Shown here one piece after another: positions 33,311-41,520 of a stretch of 64,000 bases of DNA. A model generated the notes under the pieces. It was not told where the DNA came from, ran no database searches, and worked only from the letters and a program-made list of their open reading frames with translations. The translations under genes and the position numbers were made by a program. Origin of the DNA: Flavobacterium sp. 9 (GTDB lineage: Bacteria > Bacteroidota > Bacteroidia > Flavobacteriales > Flavobacteriaceae); contig NZ_PEEU01000001.1 in the NCBI RefSeq assembly GCF_002754195.1, positions 4,402,001 through 4,466,000 of the forward strand, written 5' to 3'. Positions within the stretch are counted from its first letter, which is position 1. Each line of letters opens with the position of its first letter.

Positions 33311-34672
33311 ATGGACTTTTCAAAAAACATTTTAGAAACAATTGGTAATACGCCATTGGTTAAACTCAACAAGATTGTTGCTGAAATTGATGCCTTGGTA
33401 TTGGCAAAAGTCGAAACTTTTAATCCGGGGAATTCTGTAAAAGACAGAATGGCCGTAAAAATGATTGAAGACGCAGAGGCAGATGGCAGATTAAAACCTG
33501 GAGGAACTATTATTGAGGGAACTTCTGGTAATACAGGAATGGGATTAGCACTTGTGGCAATCATAAAAGGATACAAGCTGATTTGTGTAATATCAGATAA
33601 GCAGTCTAAAGAAAAAATGGATATTTTACGTGCCGTTGGTGCAAAAGTAGTGGTTTGTCCTACTGATGTTGAACCAACAGATCCACGTTCTTATTATTCG
33701 GTTTCTAAACGTTTAGCTTCAGAAACGCCTAATTCATGGTATGTGAATCAATACGATAACATGTCTAATTCATTGGCACATTACGAGCAAACTGGACCAG
33801 AAATCTGGAAACAAACAGATGGTAAAATCACACATTTTGTGGTTGGAGTAGGAACCGGAGGAACAATTTCAGGAGTTGGAAGATACTTGAAAGAGAAAAA
33901 TCCAAATATTAAAATTTGGGGAATTGATACTTATGGATCTGTTTTTAAAAAATACCACGAAACTGGAATTTTTGATGAAAATGAGATTTACTCTTATATA
34001 ACCGAAGGGATTGGAGAAGACATTTTACCTAAAAATGTTGACTTTTCATTAATCGATGGTTTTACAAAAGTAACCGATAAAGATGCTGCGGTTTATACAA
34101 GAAAAATTGCTCTTGAAGAAGCTATTTTTGTTGGAAATTCAGCTGGAGCTTGTATTAAAGGTTTGTTACAATTAAAAGAACATTTTAAACCTGATGATGT
34201 TGTTGTGGTTCTTTTTCACGATTCAGGAAGTCGTTATGTTGGTAAAATGTTTAATGACGATTGGATGCGTGAGCGTGGTTTCTTAGAAGAAAACGTAACA
34301 AAAGCCGAAGATGTAATTAAAGATCATATCGATAAACAATTGATCGTTGTTCGTACAGAAGAGTTAGTTTCGCACGCAATTGAGCGTATGCGTAAGTATA
34401 AAATTTCTCAAATTCCGGTTGTAGATATTAACGGATTTGTTGGTTCTGTAGACGAAACAGATTTGTTTAGAAGTTATGTTGCTGATAAAAACGTAGCTGA
34501 AAAACCAATTAAAGAAGTAATGGGAAAACCTTTTCCTATTGTGAAATTAGGAACACCAATAGAAGAAGTTTCTAAATTATTTACAAAAGAAAATGATGCT
34601 GTTTTAGTAGATCTTGAAAATGGAAATCATCATATTATTACAAAATATGATATCATTGGATCGATAAAATAA
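33311..34672 (+). CDS. Cystathionine beta-synthase-like PLP enzyme with C-terminal CBS pair
   Basis: The protein has 453 residues. The N-terminal fold type II PLP domain (1-320) shows K44 in NPGNSVKDRM (Schiff base), the substrate loop GTSGNTG at 70-76 and the phosphate-binding loop GVGTGGTISG at 179-188. Two CBS motifs form a Bateman module at about 335-453 (HAIERMRKYKISQIPVVD and IEEVSKLFTKENDAVLVD). This architecture is that of cystathionine beta-synthase, which condenses serine or O-acetylserine with homocysteine. A cysteine synthase activity is also possible. Eukaryote-like allosteric control by a nucleotide or SAM through the CBS pair is inference. No haem-binding N-terminus is present. 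Confidence 0.9.
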   Translation: MDFSKNILETIGNTPLVKLNKIVAEIDALVLAKVETFNPGNSVKDRMAVKMIEDAEADGRLKPGGTIIEGTSGNTGMGLALVAIIKGYKLICVISDKQSKEKMDILRAVGAKVVVCPTDVEPTDPRSYYSVSKRLASETPNSWYVNQYDNMSNSLAHYEQTGPEIWKQTDGKITHFVVGVGTGGTISGVGRYLKEKNPNIKIWGIDTYGSVFKKYHETGIFDENEIYSYITEGIGEDILPKNVDFSLIDGFTKVTDKDAAVYTRKIALEEAIFVGNSAGACIKGLLQLKEHFKPDDVVVVLFHDSGSRYVGKMFNDDWMRERGFLEENVTKAEDVIKDHIDKQLIVVRTEELVSHAIERMRKYKISQIPVVDINGFVGSVDETDLFRSYVADKNVAEKPIKEVMGKPFPIVKLGTPIEEVSKLFTKENDAVLVDLENGNHHIITKYDIIGSIK

Positions 34673-34692
34673 TACAATTTTTATAATTTTAT

Positions 34693-34738
34693 AAAACCAT
34701 AAATCTAATTATTGAGATTAGATTTATGGTTTTTTTTA
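34693..34738 (+). terminator. Terminator after the cystathionine beta-synthase-like gene
   Basis: A perfect 17-bp stem (AAAACCATAAATCTAAT, 34693-34709, with its complement at 34717-34733) has a 7-nt loop and is followed by T residues. Confidence 0.85.
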
Positions 34739-34756
34739 GCTTAAATAAATTTTAAA

Positions 34757-35239
34757 ATGAACTTTACCGCGATAGATTTTGAAACAGCGACAGGACATCA
34801 TCCATGCTCTGTTGGAATTGTTACCGTACAAAACGGAATAATTGTAGACGAGTTTGTTACTTTGATTAAACCGCCTAATAACGAGTATAATCCCTATACA
34901 ATTCGGGTTCATGGTATTTATCCAAGAGATACTGTGAATGCTAAATCATTTTTGCAAGTTTATCCAGAAATCGAAAAAAGATTAAAAAGTAGAGTAGTAG
35001 TAGCACATAACGAAAGTTTTGATCGTAATGTTCTGGCTAAATCAATGGCATTTTATGGTTTGAATTACGAAGATTTGAATATTGCTCCTAAATGGGAATG
35101 CACTGTCAAGATCTATAAAGCAAAAGGCTTAAAACCAACTAAATTAAGTGATTGTTGCAGGGAAATGAAGATTCAGTTAAGTCATCACGAAGCATTGTCT
35201 GATGCGAGAGCATGCGCTAAATTATATATGTTGAGATAA
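34757..35239 (+). CDS. DEDDh 3'-5' exonuclease (DnaQ-like)
   Basis: The 160-residue single-domain protein has all five catalytic positions of the DEDDh class: D7 and E9 in AIDFETA, D89 in HNESFDRNVL, H144 and D149 in HHEALSDARA. It resembles the epsilon subunit of DNA polymerase III but lacks a polymerase-binding tail, so it is probably a stand-alone proofreading or degradation exonuclease. Motif Exo I also contains the GHHPCSVGIV strand typical of bacterial stand-alone members. It is a monocistronic gene between two hairpins. Confidence 0.9.
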   Translation: MNFTAIDFETATGHHPCSVGIVTVQNGIIVDEFVTLIKPPNNEYNPYTIRVHGIYPRDTVNAKSFLQVYPEIEKRLKSRVVVAHNESFDRNVLAKSMAFYGLNYEDLNIAPKWECTVKIYKAKGLKPTKLSDCCREMKIQLSHHEALSDARACAKLYMLR

Positions 35240-35315
35240 ATATAATATTTTGTAAGATTAGTATTATTTTTTTAATTAAATTTAGGCTTTTATAAATCAT
35301 CATAAAAGCCAAAAA

Positions 35316-36587
35316 ATGAAAGAAGATTTTCTTCATTATCTCTGGAAATTCAAGAAGTTTGAAACCTTGAATTTAAGAACTACACAAAATGAATCCGTTA
35401 CTATTATTAAAACCGGAGATTACTTAGAACTTTCCGGACCTGATTTCTTTAATGCCCAGATTGTGATTGGCGATCAAAAATGGGCTGGAAATATTGAGAT
35501 TCATATTAAATCTTCTGATTGGTACGTGCATCATCACGAAAAAGATATTGCATATGAAAATGTAGTTTTGCACGTAGTTTGGGAACATGATGCAGAAATA
35601 TTCAGAGAAAACAACATTGAGATTCCGGTTTTAGTTTTAAAAGATTATGTTTCATCTGATATAGTATCTTCCTATAAATCACTTCTTGTTCCAAAATCAT
35701 GGATATTCTGCGAAAGAGAAATTTCGGAAATAGATGATTTTGTATTTAAAAACTGGAAAGAAAGATTGTTTTTTGAACGATTAGAACGCAAGTCAAAATT
35801 TATCTACGATTTGCTCGAAGAAACAAATCAGGATTGGGAAGCAGTTTTGTTTTGCTTACTAGCAAAGAATTTTGGATTAAATACTAATGGGAATTCTTTT
35901 TTGCAAATCGCTAAAGCCATTCCGTTTTCGGTTATTCGAAAAGAAAGTTTTGAAGTAGAAAACCTCGAAGCATTACTTTTAGGAACCGCCGGTTTATTAG
36001 ATAAAGATGGCGAAGATGTTTATTTTACAGATTTAAAACTGAGATATTTTTATCTTCTGCATAAATATCAGTTTAAAAAATGCCATATCGATTTTATTCA
36101 GTTTTTTAAGCATCGTCCGGATAATTTTCCGACGATTCGACTTTCGCAATTGGCAAATTTGTATACAAAACATCAAAATTTATTTTCGAAACTAATAAAT
36201 CTAAAAGCGGTTAAAGACGTCTATGATTTGCTTGGTGTTTCTGCAAGTTTGTATTGGCAAAGCCATTATCAGTTTGATAAGGAAAGTCCAAAGAAGGCAA
36301 AACATTTATCGAAAGCATTCCTGGATTTAGTAATTATAAATACCATAATTCCGCTTCAATTTGCTTATTTCACAACAATGGGTGAAACAATTTCCGAGGA
36401 TTTAATTGAGTTTATGAATGAAGTTGCGCCAGAGAATAATGCTATTATAAGTAAGTTTAATTCTTTTGGAATCGTTTCTAAAAATGCTTTTGAAACTCAA
36501 ACCTTATTAGAACTTAAGAATGAATATTGTAATAAAAAAGCGTGCTTAAAATGTGCATTAGGAATGGAGTTATTGAAAAACAATTAG
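35316..36587 (+). CDS. DUF2851 family protein
   Basis: The 423-residue cytoplasmic protein is characteristic of Bacteroidetes. The N-terminal signature MKEDFLHYLWKFKKF and the block GNIEIHIKSSDWYVHHHE (about 72-89) define DUF2851. That block looks like a metal or nucleic acid-binding core, since the His/Asp cluster and the nearby ENVVLHVVWEHD strand resemble an exonuclease-like fold. Catalysis has not been established to my knowledge. The C-terminus carries CNKKACLKCALG, a small cysteine cluster that may bind metal. It is not in an operon. Confidence 0.88.
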   Translation: MKEDFLHYLWKFKKFETLNLRTTQNESVTIIKTGDYLELSGPDFFNAQIVIGDQKWAGNIEIHIKSSDWYVHHHEKDIAYENVVLHVVWEHDAEIFRENNIEIPVLVLKDYVSSDIVSSYKSLLVPKSWIFCEREISEIDDFVFKNWKERLFFERLERKSKFIYDLLEETNQDWEAVLFCLLAKNFGLNTNGNSFLQIAKAIPFSVIRKESFEVENLEALLLGTAGLLDKDGEDVYFTDLKLRYFYLLHKYQFKKCHIDFIQFFKHRPDNFPTIRLSQLANLYTKHQNLFSKLINLKAVKDVYDLLGVSASLYWQSHYQFDKESPKKAKHLSKAFLDLVIINTIIPLQFAYFTTMGETISEDLIEFMNEVAPENNAIISKFNSFGIVSKNAFETQTLLELKNEYCNKKACLKCALGMELLKNN

Positions 36588-36637
36588 CTAATTGGAGGAA
36601 TTAGATAATTAGAAAATGTGATAATTAGATAATTTTG

Positions 36638-36645
36638 TACTTTTG
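36638..36645 (+). promoter_or_regulatory. Bacteroidetes-type -7 box of the PspC-like gene
   Basis: TACTTTTG fits TAnnTTTG and lies 47 bp before the ATG at 36693. The dispersed CTGAGCGAAGTCGAAG word falls in the predicted leader. Confidence 0.4.
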
Positions 36646-36650
36646 CTATT

Positions 36651-36666
36651 CTGAGCGAAGTCGAAG
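36651..36666. repeat. Single copy of the CTGAGCGAAGTCGAAG dispersed word
   Basis: This 16-mer equals the core of the inverted repeat arms at 17181-17210 and 17255-17284. Here no second arm is present, so it is a half-element in the 5' leader of the PspC-like gene. Confidence 0.65.
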
Positions 36667-36692
36667 GATAAATTTAAAATATATAATTAACT

Positions 36693-36920
36693 ATGTCAGC
36701 TATTTTAAGACTAAAATTTTTTTTCGAGAAATATGGATTTCATGTTTCTTCCAGATTGGCAGACAAACTAGGAATGCGTGTAACAAGCGTTAGATTATTC
36801 TTTATTTATATTTCGTTTGTAACGGCCGGTTTAGGTTTTGGAGTCTATTTGACACTTGCATTTTGGATTCGGCTAAAAGATTTAGTTCGTGCAAAAAGAA
36901 CATCAGTTTTTGATTTATAG
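36693..36920 (+). CDS. PspC domain-containing small membrane protein
   Basis: The protein has 75 residues. After a cytoplasmic N-terminus it contains SSRLADKLGMRVTSVRLFF and a single membrane helix with glycines (TAGLGFGVYLTLAFWI), which corresponds to the PspC layout 'LA..FGI....VRL.F......G.G...Y...W'. PspC domains act in envelope stress or anti-sigma contexts, and small stand-alone versions are common in Flavobacteriia. No phage-shock partners are nearby. A long hairpin directly after the stop codon terminates it. Confidence 0.75.
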   Translation: MSAILRLKFFFEKYGFHVSSRLADKLGMRVTSVRLFFIYISFVTAGLGFGVYLTLAFWIRLKDLVRAKRTSVFDL

Positions 36921-36922
36921 AT

Positions 36923-36962
36923 AAAAAAAACTCCATCAGCCGCGGCTGATGGAGTTTTTTTT
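36923..36962. terminator. Bidirectional terminator between the PspC-like gene and the permease gene
   Basis: CTCCATCAGC (36931-36940) pairs perfectly with GCTGATGGAG (36945-36954) around CGCG, with A- and T-runs on both sides. It serves two convergent genes. Confidence 0.9.
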
Positions 36963-36983
36963 ATGAAGTAATACTGGTTTTGC

Positions 36984-38459
36984 TTATTCGGCAGTATCAG
37001 TATTTGTTTGATTAAGTTTTGCTCTCTTTTTACTGTATCCAAAGTAAACAAGAATACCAATCGCTAACCATCCAAGTGAAAGCAATTGCGCGTCTAAACT
37101 TAAATTGATCATTAGATAAGTATTGATTGCAATTCCGCAAACCGCAATTACTGGCAAAGCAGGAACTTTAAAAGTTCTGGTTAAATGAGGTTGTTTTACT
37201 CTTAAAATCCAAACAGCAATACAAACCATTGTAAAGGCAAACAAAGTACCAAAACTTGTCATATCTGCTAATCTGTTAATTGGAGTAAAAGCAGCAACTA
37301 CAGCAATAATACCACCTAAAATCATTAAGTTAGTTCTTGGAGTTCCTGAAATTGGATTTACTTTAGAAAATACAGAAGGAATTAGACCATCTTTAGACAT
37401 ACCAAGGAAAATTCTTGATTGTCCCATGATCATTACCATTAATACAGAAATCAAACCAATAGTTGCAGCAACTGTAATAATGAATCCTGCCCAAGGTTGT
37501 CCTGCAATATCAAATGCATAAGCAACTGGTGCTTTTATCGCTTCAGGATATTTTCCTAGTGGATTGAAATCTTGATAATTCATCATTCCTGTTAATACTA
37601 ATGAAACAAGAATATATAAGGTAGTACAAATTAATAAAGAAGCAATAATTGCAAACGGAACATCTTTTTTAGGATTAATAGCTTCTCCAGCTTGTGTAGA
37701 AACAGCATCAAAACCTACATAAGCAAAGAAAATTGCAGCAGCTCCAGAAACGATACCACCAATTCCATAAGCATTATGAGTTGTTTCTTTTTCTACGATT
37801 TGAGTAGCAGCTGGAATAAACGGATGCCAGTTAGCAGTATTGATGAAGAAAAGTCCAGCTATGATAACGAAGATTACAGCAGAAACTTTTAGAATTACAA
37901 TCATATTGTTTGCTTTCGCAGCGCTTTTTGTACCTTTAATTAGCAACGAAATAACTAAGATAACGATTAAAAAAGCAGGAAGATTCATAGAAAAACCCTC
38001 TCCAGTATAACTGGCCGGGTCTGTTGTGAGCCATTCAGGAAGTTTAATATGAAACATTTTAAGTAATTTATTGAAGTACCCTGACCAGGAAACCGCGACG
38101 GTCATTGATCCCATTGCGTACTCGAGGATAAGACCCCAACCGATAATCCAGGCAAAAATTTCTCCAATTGTACCGTAGGCATAAGCATAAGCTGAACCTT
38201 CAACGGGTAGAATTGACGCAAACTCAGAATAACAAAGAGCAGCAAAAACGCAGGCAATACCCGCAATAATGAAAGAAAGGGCTAATGCCGGACCTGCGTG
38301 ATAATATGCACCAGTACCTGTAAGAACAAAAATTCCTCCACCAATAATGGCACCAACTCCAATCGCAGTAAGGCTCCACTTTCCTAGAACTCTTTTTAAA
38401 TCACTTTTTTTCATATCGGCCTCAAAGGCAGATATTGGTTTAACTCTCCAAATTGACAT
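36984..38459 (-). CDS. Amino acid permease (APC superfamily)
   Basis: The protein has about 491 residues with roughly 12 transmembrane helices. The first helix carries the APC fingerprint AIGVGAIIGGGIFVLTGTG, where the unwound GxG segment binds the substrate. 'SFIIAGIACVFAALCYSEFASILPVEGSAYAY' and the FFAYVGFDAVSTQAGEAINP block are those of cationic or general amino acid permeases (YfnA/CAT-like). The frame is open to 38492, but MSIWRVKPISAF at 38459 is the usual N-terminus of this family in Flavobacterium, so I use it. It probably imports amino acids with protons; the specificity is unknown. Confidence 0.9.
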   Translation of the reverse strand: MSIWRVKPISAFEADMKKSDLKRVLGKWSLTAIGVGAIIGGGIFVLTGTGAYYHAGPALALSFIIAGIACVFAALCYSEFASILPVEGSAYAYAYGTIGEIFAWIIGWGLILEYAMGSMTVAVSWSGYFNKLLKMFHIKLPEWLTTDPASYTGEGFSMNLPAFLIVILVISLLIKGTKSAAKANNMIVILKVSAVIFVIIAGLFFINTANWHPFIPAATQIVEKETTHNAYGIGGIVSGAAAIFFAYVGFDAVSTQAGEAINPKKDVPFAIIASLLICTTLYILVSLVLTGMMNYQDFNPLGKYPEAIKAPVAYAFDIAGQPWAGFIITVAATIGLISVLMVMIMGQSRIFLGMSKDGLIPSVFSKVNPISGTPRTNLMILGGIIAVVAAFTPINRLADMTSFGTLFAFTMVCIAVWILRVKQPHLTRTFKVPALPVIAVCGIAINTYLMINLSLDAQLLSLGWLAIGILVYFGYSKKRAKLNQTNTDTAE

Positions 38460-38731
38460 ATATAATATTGGTTTATTGTTATTAAGCTCCAAATGTATTG
38501 TTTTTTGTAAAAAATAAAAACAATAATCATCTTTTAAGTTATAAAATATTTAATTATGTGATAATACCCACAAGAAACATCGTTTAAATTCTTATATTCA
38601 TTAAAATTATTAGTGTTTTACAGCAGATTAATCAATTCGCAAATTAATCAAAAAATAACTATTTTTCTTGTTAAAATGATTTATTTTCGCGCAAATCTTA
38701 TTTCAATTTGGAATAGAAAATTTTTAAAATA

Positions 38732-39619
38732 ATGAATTTTAAAGCATTGTTAAGGCATTTTAAATTTACAAGTCAGGAGCGTACGGGGATTTTTTTGCTT
38801 TTTATAATTATAATAGTATTACAAGCAGTTTATTTTTTGGCTGACTTTAGTGTTCCTGAAAAATCTTTCCCTGAAAAACAAGAGTGGATTTCTTTGCAAA
38901 CAGAAATAGATTCTCTAAAATCGATAAGATATAATGAGAAACCAAAAGTGTATACTTTTAATCCCAATTTTATCTCAGATTATAAAGGCTATAAACTCGG
39001 AATGTCGATTGAGGAGATTGATCGTTTATTGGCTTTTCGGAAAGAAAATAAATATGTCAATTCGGTAGAAGAGTTTCAGCAAGTCACAAAAGTTTCGGAT
39101 TCTTTATTAAACGTTATTTCTCCATTGTTTAAATTTCCGGATTGGACTCAGAATAAATCTACTTTTAAAACAGAAAAGAAAGAGTACGTTCGGAAATCTT
39201 ATTTGAAAAAGGAAAAAGCAGAAGTTTTAGATATAAATGTAGCAACCCAGGAAGACTTAATCAAAGTATACGGAATAGGCGAGGCTTTATCTTTAAGAAT
39301 ATTAAAGCAAAAGGAAATTTTGGGATGTTTTGTTTCTATGGAACAAATGAAAGATATTTGGGGACTTTCGCCAGAAGTTGTAATGGAATTAAATTCACAT
39401 TTTAAAGTTGTGATACCTTCAAATCTGAAAAAAATCGCGGTAAATGATGCCTCTTTAAAAGAATTATCGCAGTTTCCTTATTTCAGATATGCATTGGCAA
39501 AACAGATAGTGACAACTCGAAGTATGAATGGAAATTTTAATAATATTGAGGATTTATCAAAAATTAAAGATTTTCCTGTTGATAAAGCAAAAATAATTAG
39601 TTTATATTTGGAGTTCTAA
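38732..39619 (+). CDS. Helix-hairpin-helix protein with an N-terminal membrane anchor (ComEA-like)
   Basis: The protein has 295 residues. One transmembrane helix lies at about 20-37 (GIFLLFIIIIVLQAVYFL). The rest is outside the membrane and holds several HhH units: LDINVATQEDLIKVYGIGEALSLRILKQ (about 165-195, the ComEA pattern) plus repeats at about 85-115 and 225-295 (VNDASLKELSQFPYFRYALAKQI). HhH motifs bind DNA non-specifically, and ComEA is the receptor of natural transformation. The multi-repeat form here is typical of Bacteroidetes, where a link to DNA uptake is unproven. The acyl-CoA dehydrogenase gene begins 12 bp after the stop, so they are probably co-transcribed. Confidence 0.82.
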   Translation: MNFKALLRHFKFTSQERTGIFLLFIIIIVLQAVYFLADFSVPEKSFPEKQEWISLQTEIDSLKSIRYNEKPKVYTFNPNFISDYKGYKLGMSIEEIDRLLAFRKENKYVNSVEEFQQVTKVSDSLLNVISPLFKFPDWTQNKSTFKTEKKEYVRKSYLKKEKAEVLDINVATQEDLIKVYGIGEALSLRILKQKEILGCFVSMEQMKDIWGLSPEVVMELNSHFKVVIPSNLKKIAVNDASLKELSQFPYFRYALAKQIVTTRSMNGNFNNIEDLSKIKDFPVDKAKIISLYLEF

Positions 39620-39631
39620 AAAAAGCGCACA

Positions 39632-40774
39632 ATGAATTTTGATTACAATGAAACGCAATCGATGATTGCTCAGTCTATAAAAGAGTTTGCCGATAAAAAC
39701 ATTAAACCTTATATAATGGAATGGGACGAGGCTCAGATTTTTCCAATTCCTTTATTCAAAAAATTAGGTGAAATGGGATTTATGGGTGTTTTGGTTCCTG
39801 AAGAATATGGAGGTTCAGGTTTAGGATATCACGAATATATTACAGTTGTCGAAGAGATTTCAAAAGTAGATCCGTCAATTGGTTTGTCAGTTGCGGCGCA
39901 TAATTCATTATGTACAAATCATATTTTGACTTTTGGAAATGAAGAACAAAAGAAAAAATGGTTGCCAAAACTAGCAACAGCTGAGTATATTGGAGCTTGG
40001 GGATTAACCGAGCACAATACAGGTTCTGATGCTGGTGGAATGAATACAACCGCAGTTAGAGATGGTGATCACTGGATTGTAAACGGAGCTAAAAACTTTA
40101 TTACACATGCTATTTCTGGAGATGTTGCAGTAGTAATTGTTCGTACAGGCGAAAAAGGAGATTCAAAAGGAATGACAGCTTTTGTTTTCGAAAAAGGAAT
40201 GAAAGGATTTAGTTCAGGAAAAAAAGAAAATAAATTAGGAATGCGTGCCAGTGAAACTGCCGAATTGGTTTTTGACAGCTGTCGCGTTCCCGATGCAAAT
40301 AGATTAGGAGAAGTTGGTCAGGGTTTTATTCAGGCCATGAAAATATTAGATGGAGGCAGAATTTCGATTGGAGCCTTATCATTAGGAATCTCAAAAGGAG
40401 CTTATGAAGCTGCATTAAAGTATTCTAAAGAAAGACATCAGTTTGGTCAGCCAATTAGCAGCTTTCAGGGAATCTCCTTTAAGTTGGCGGATATGGCAAC
40501 TGAGATCGAGGCTTCGGAATTGTTATTGCATAAAGCTGCTTTCTTAAAGCAACAACATAAACCCGTTACGACACTTGGCGCGATGGCAAAAATGTATGCT
40601 TCAGAGGCTTGTGTGAAAATTGCCAACGATGCTGTCCAGATTCATGGTGGATATGGTTATACAAAAGATTTTCCGGTAGAGAAGTTTTATAGAGACTCTA
40701 AGTTATGTACAATTGGAGAAGGAACTACAGAAATTCAAAAAGTAGTTATTGCAAGAAATCTTCTAAAAGAGTAA
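39632..40774 (+). CDS. Acyl-CoA dehydrogenase
   Basis: The 380-residue FAD enzyme performs alpha,beta-dehydrogenation of acyl-CoA in fatty acid or amino acid catabolism. Signature 1 ([16 protein letters not shown]) and signature 2 ([20 protein letters not shown]) are intact. The catalytic base is E363 in [10 protein letters not shown], the position used by short- and medium-chain enzymes. Length and start ([19 protein letters not shown]) are standard. It lies 12 bp after the HhH gene. The chain-length specificity cannot be told from sequence by eye. Confidence 0.95.
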   Translation: MNFDYNETQSMIAQSIKEFADKNIKPYIMEWDEAQIFPIPLFKKLGEMGFMGVLVPEEYGGSGLGYHEYITVVEEISKVDPSIGLSVAAHNSLCTNHILTFGNEEQKKKWLPKLATAEYIGAWGLTEHNTGSDAGGMNTTAVRDGDHWIVNGAKNFITHAISGDVAVVIVRTGEKGDSKGMTAFVFEKGMKGFSSGKKENKLGMRASETAELVFDSCRVPDANRLGEVGQGFIQAMKILDGGRISIGALSLGISKGAYEAALKYSKERHQFGQPISSFQGISFKLADMATEIEASELLLHKAAFLKQQHKPVTTLGAMAKMYASEACVKIANDAVQIHGGYGYTKDFPVEKFYRDSKLCTIGEGTTEIQKVVIARNLLKE

Positions 40775-40800
40775 AATAATAAGTTGGGCGTGCCCATAAA

Positions 40801-40837
40801 AACAAAAGCCATTTAGCAAACGTTAAGTGGCTTTTGT
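40801..40837 (+). terminator. Hairpin downstream of the acyl-CoA dehydrogenase gene
   Basis: AACAAAAGCCATTTA (40801-40815) is nearly complementary to TTAAGTGGCTTTTGTT (to 40837), and the outer sequence GCGTGCCCATAA with TTATGGTCGGGC extends the structure. It may act as a terminator and is part of a larger repeat-like region. Confidence 0.5.
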
Positions 40838-40907
40838 TCTTATGGTCGGGCTTTCCACTCCAAACGAAGTTCACTGAACTCCAATTAAAATGAATATTAA
40901 GTGAGGT

Positions 40908-40945
40908 AATCTTTTTTGTTTTTAAAGAAAAAACAAAAAAGGATT
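40908..40945. repeat. Dispersed hairpin element, second copy (ATCTTTTTTG / CAAAAAAGGAT)
   Basis: AATCTTTTTTGTTTTT (40908-40923) faces AAAAACAAAAAAGGATT (to 40945). The arms match those of the element at 17066-17100. The 411-bp gap from 40775 to 41185 contains this, the GCGTGCCC hairpin, and the rpsU promoter, with no credible gene. Confidence 0.6.
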
Positions 40946-41148
40946 TCCGTTGCAATCCCTCACGCACTCTAGTTAAGATAGAAGTTCAAGCGTGAATTAG
41001 TTCTTTTATAGTAAAGAATTGCTACAAAAGATGAATATTATGTAGAACCTTCGTAGTAAAAATGGGCTCTAAAGTCTATTCTCTATTTTCTGTTATCTTT
41101 TTTCAGAAATAATTTAGAATTTATAACTCATAATTCATAATTAATATA

Positions 41149-41156
41149 TACTTTTG
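41149..41156 (+). promoter_or_regulatory. Bacteroidetes-type -7 box of rpsU
   Basis: TACTTTTG fits TAnnTTTG. Transcription would begin at about 41162, so the leader is about 24 nt and carries the strong Shine-Dalgarno sequence at 41168-41177. Confidence 0.5.
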
Positions 41157-41167
41157 CACCCTTAACG

Positions 41168-41177
41168 AGAGGAGGTG
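41168..41177 (+). promoter_or_regulatory. Strong Shine-Dalgarno sequence of rpsU
   Basis: AGAGGAGGTG lies 8 bp before the ATG at 41186. This is close to the full anti-SD complement and stands out because the other genes in the window have only A-rich leaders. Established work on Flavobacterium ribosomes shows that the anti-SD is normally masked with the help of S21, and that rpsU keeps a strong SD for self-regulation. Confidence 0.8.
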
Positions 41178-41185
41178 TCAATATT

Positions 41186-41380
41186 ATGTTAATTATACCA
41201 ATTAAAGACGGAGAAAATATCGATAGAGCATTAAAGCGCTATAAAAGAAAATTTGATAAAACAGGAACTGTTCGTCAACTAAGAGCACGTACTGCTTTTA
41301 TTAAGCCTTCTGTAATCAAAAGAGCTCAAATTCAAAAAGCTGCTTACATCCAAAACTTGAGAGATAGTTTAGAAAGTTAG
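41186..41380 (+). CDS. rpsU: 30S ribosomal protein S21
   Basis: The 64-residue basic protein MLIIPIKDGENIDRALKRYK... is a standard bS21, found on the platform of the 30S subunit next to the 3' end of 16S rRNA. In Bacteroidetes, S21 together with S6 and S18 sequesters the anti-Shine-Dalgarno sequence. The mRNA's strong SD is therefore expected to be read only when S21 is missing, a feedback loop. The gene is monocistronic with a clear terminator 25 bp after the stop codon. Confidence 0.97.
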   Translation: MLIIPIKDGENIDRALKRYKRKFDKTGTVRQLRARTAFIKPSVIKRAQIQKAAYIQNLRDSLES

Positions 41381-41404
41381 TATTAAGCTTTTTTAAAAAT
41401 AATT

Positions 41405-41443
41405 ACCGTTAGTATCAAGATTTTGATACTAACGGTTTTTTTA
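41405..41443 (+). terminator. Terminator of rpsU
   Basis: A perfect 14-bp stem (ACCGTTAGTATCAA at 41405-41418 with TTGATACTAACGGT at 41423-41436) has a GATT loop and is followed by seven T. Confidence 0.9.
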
Positions 41444-41520
41444 TGCTTAATTTTGAAGTAACTATATAAGGTGTGATAAGTAGTGCTGTTTATTCTGTAA
41501 TTAAATAAGTATTTGTTTTT

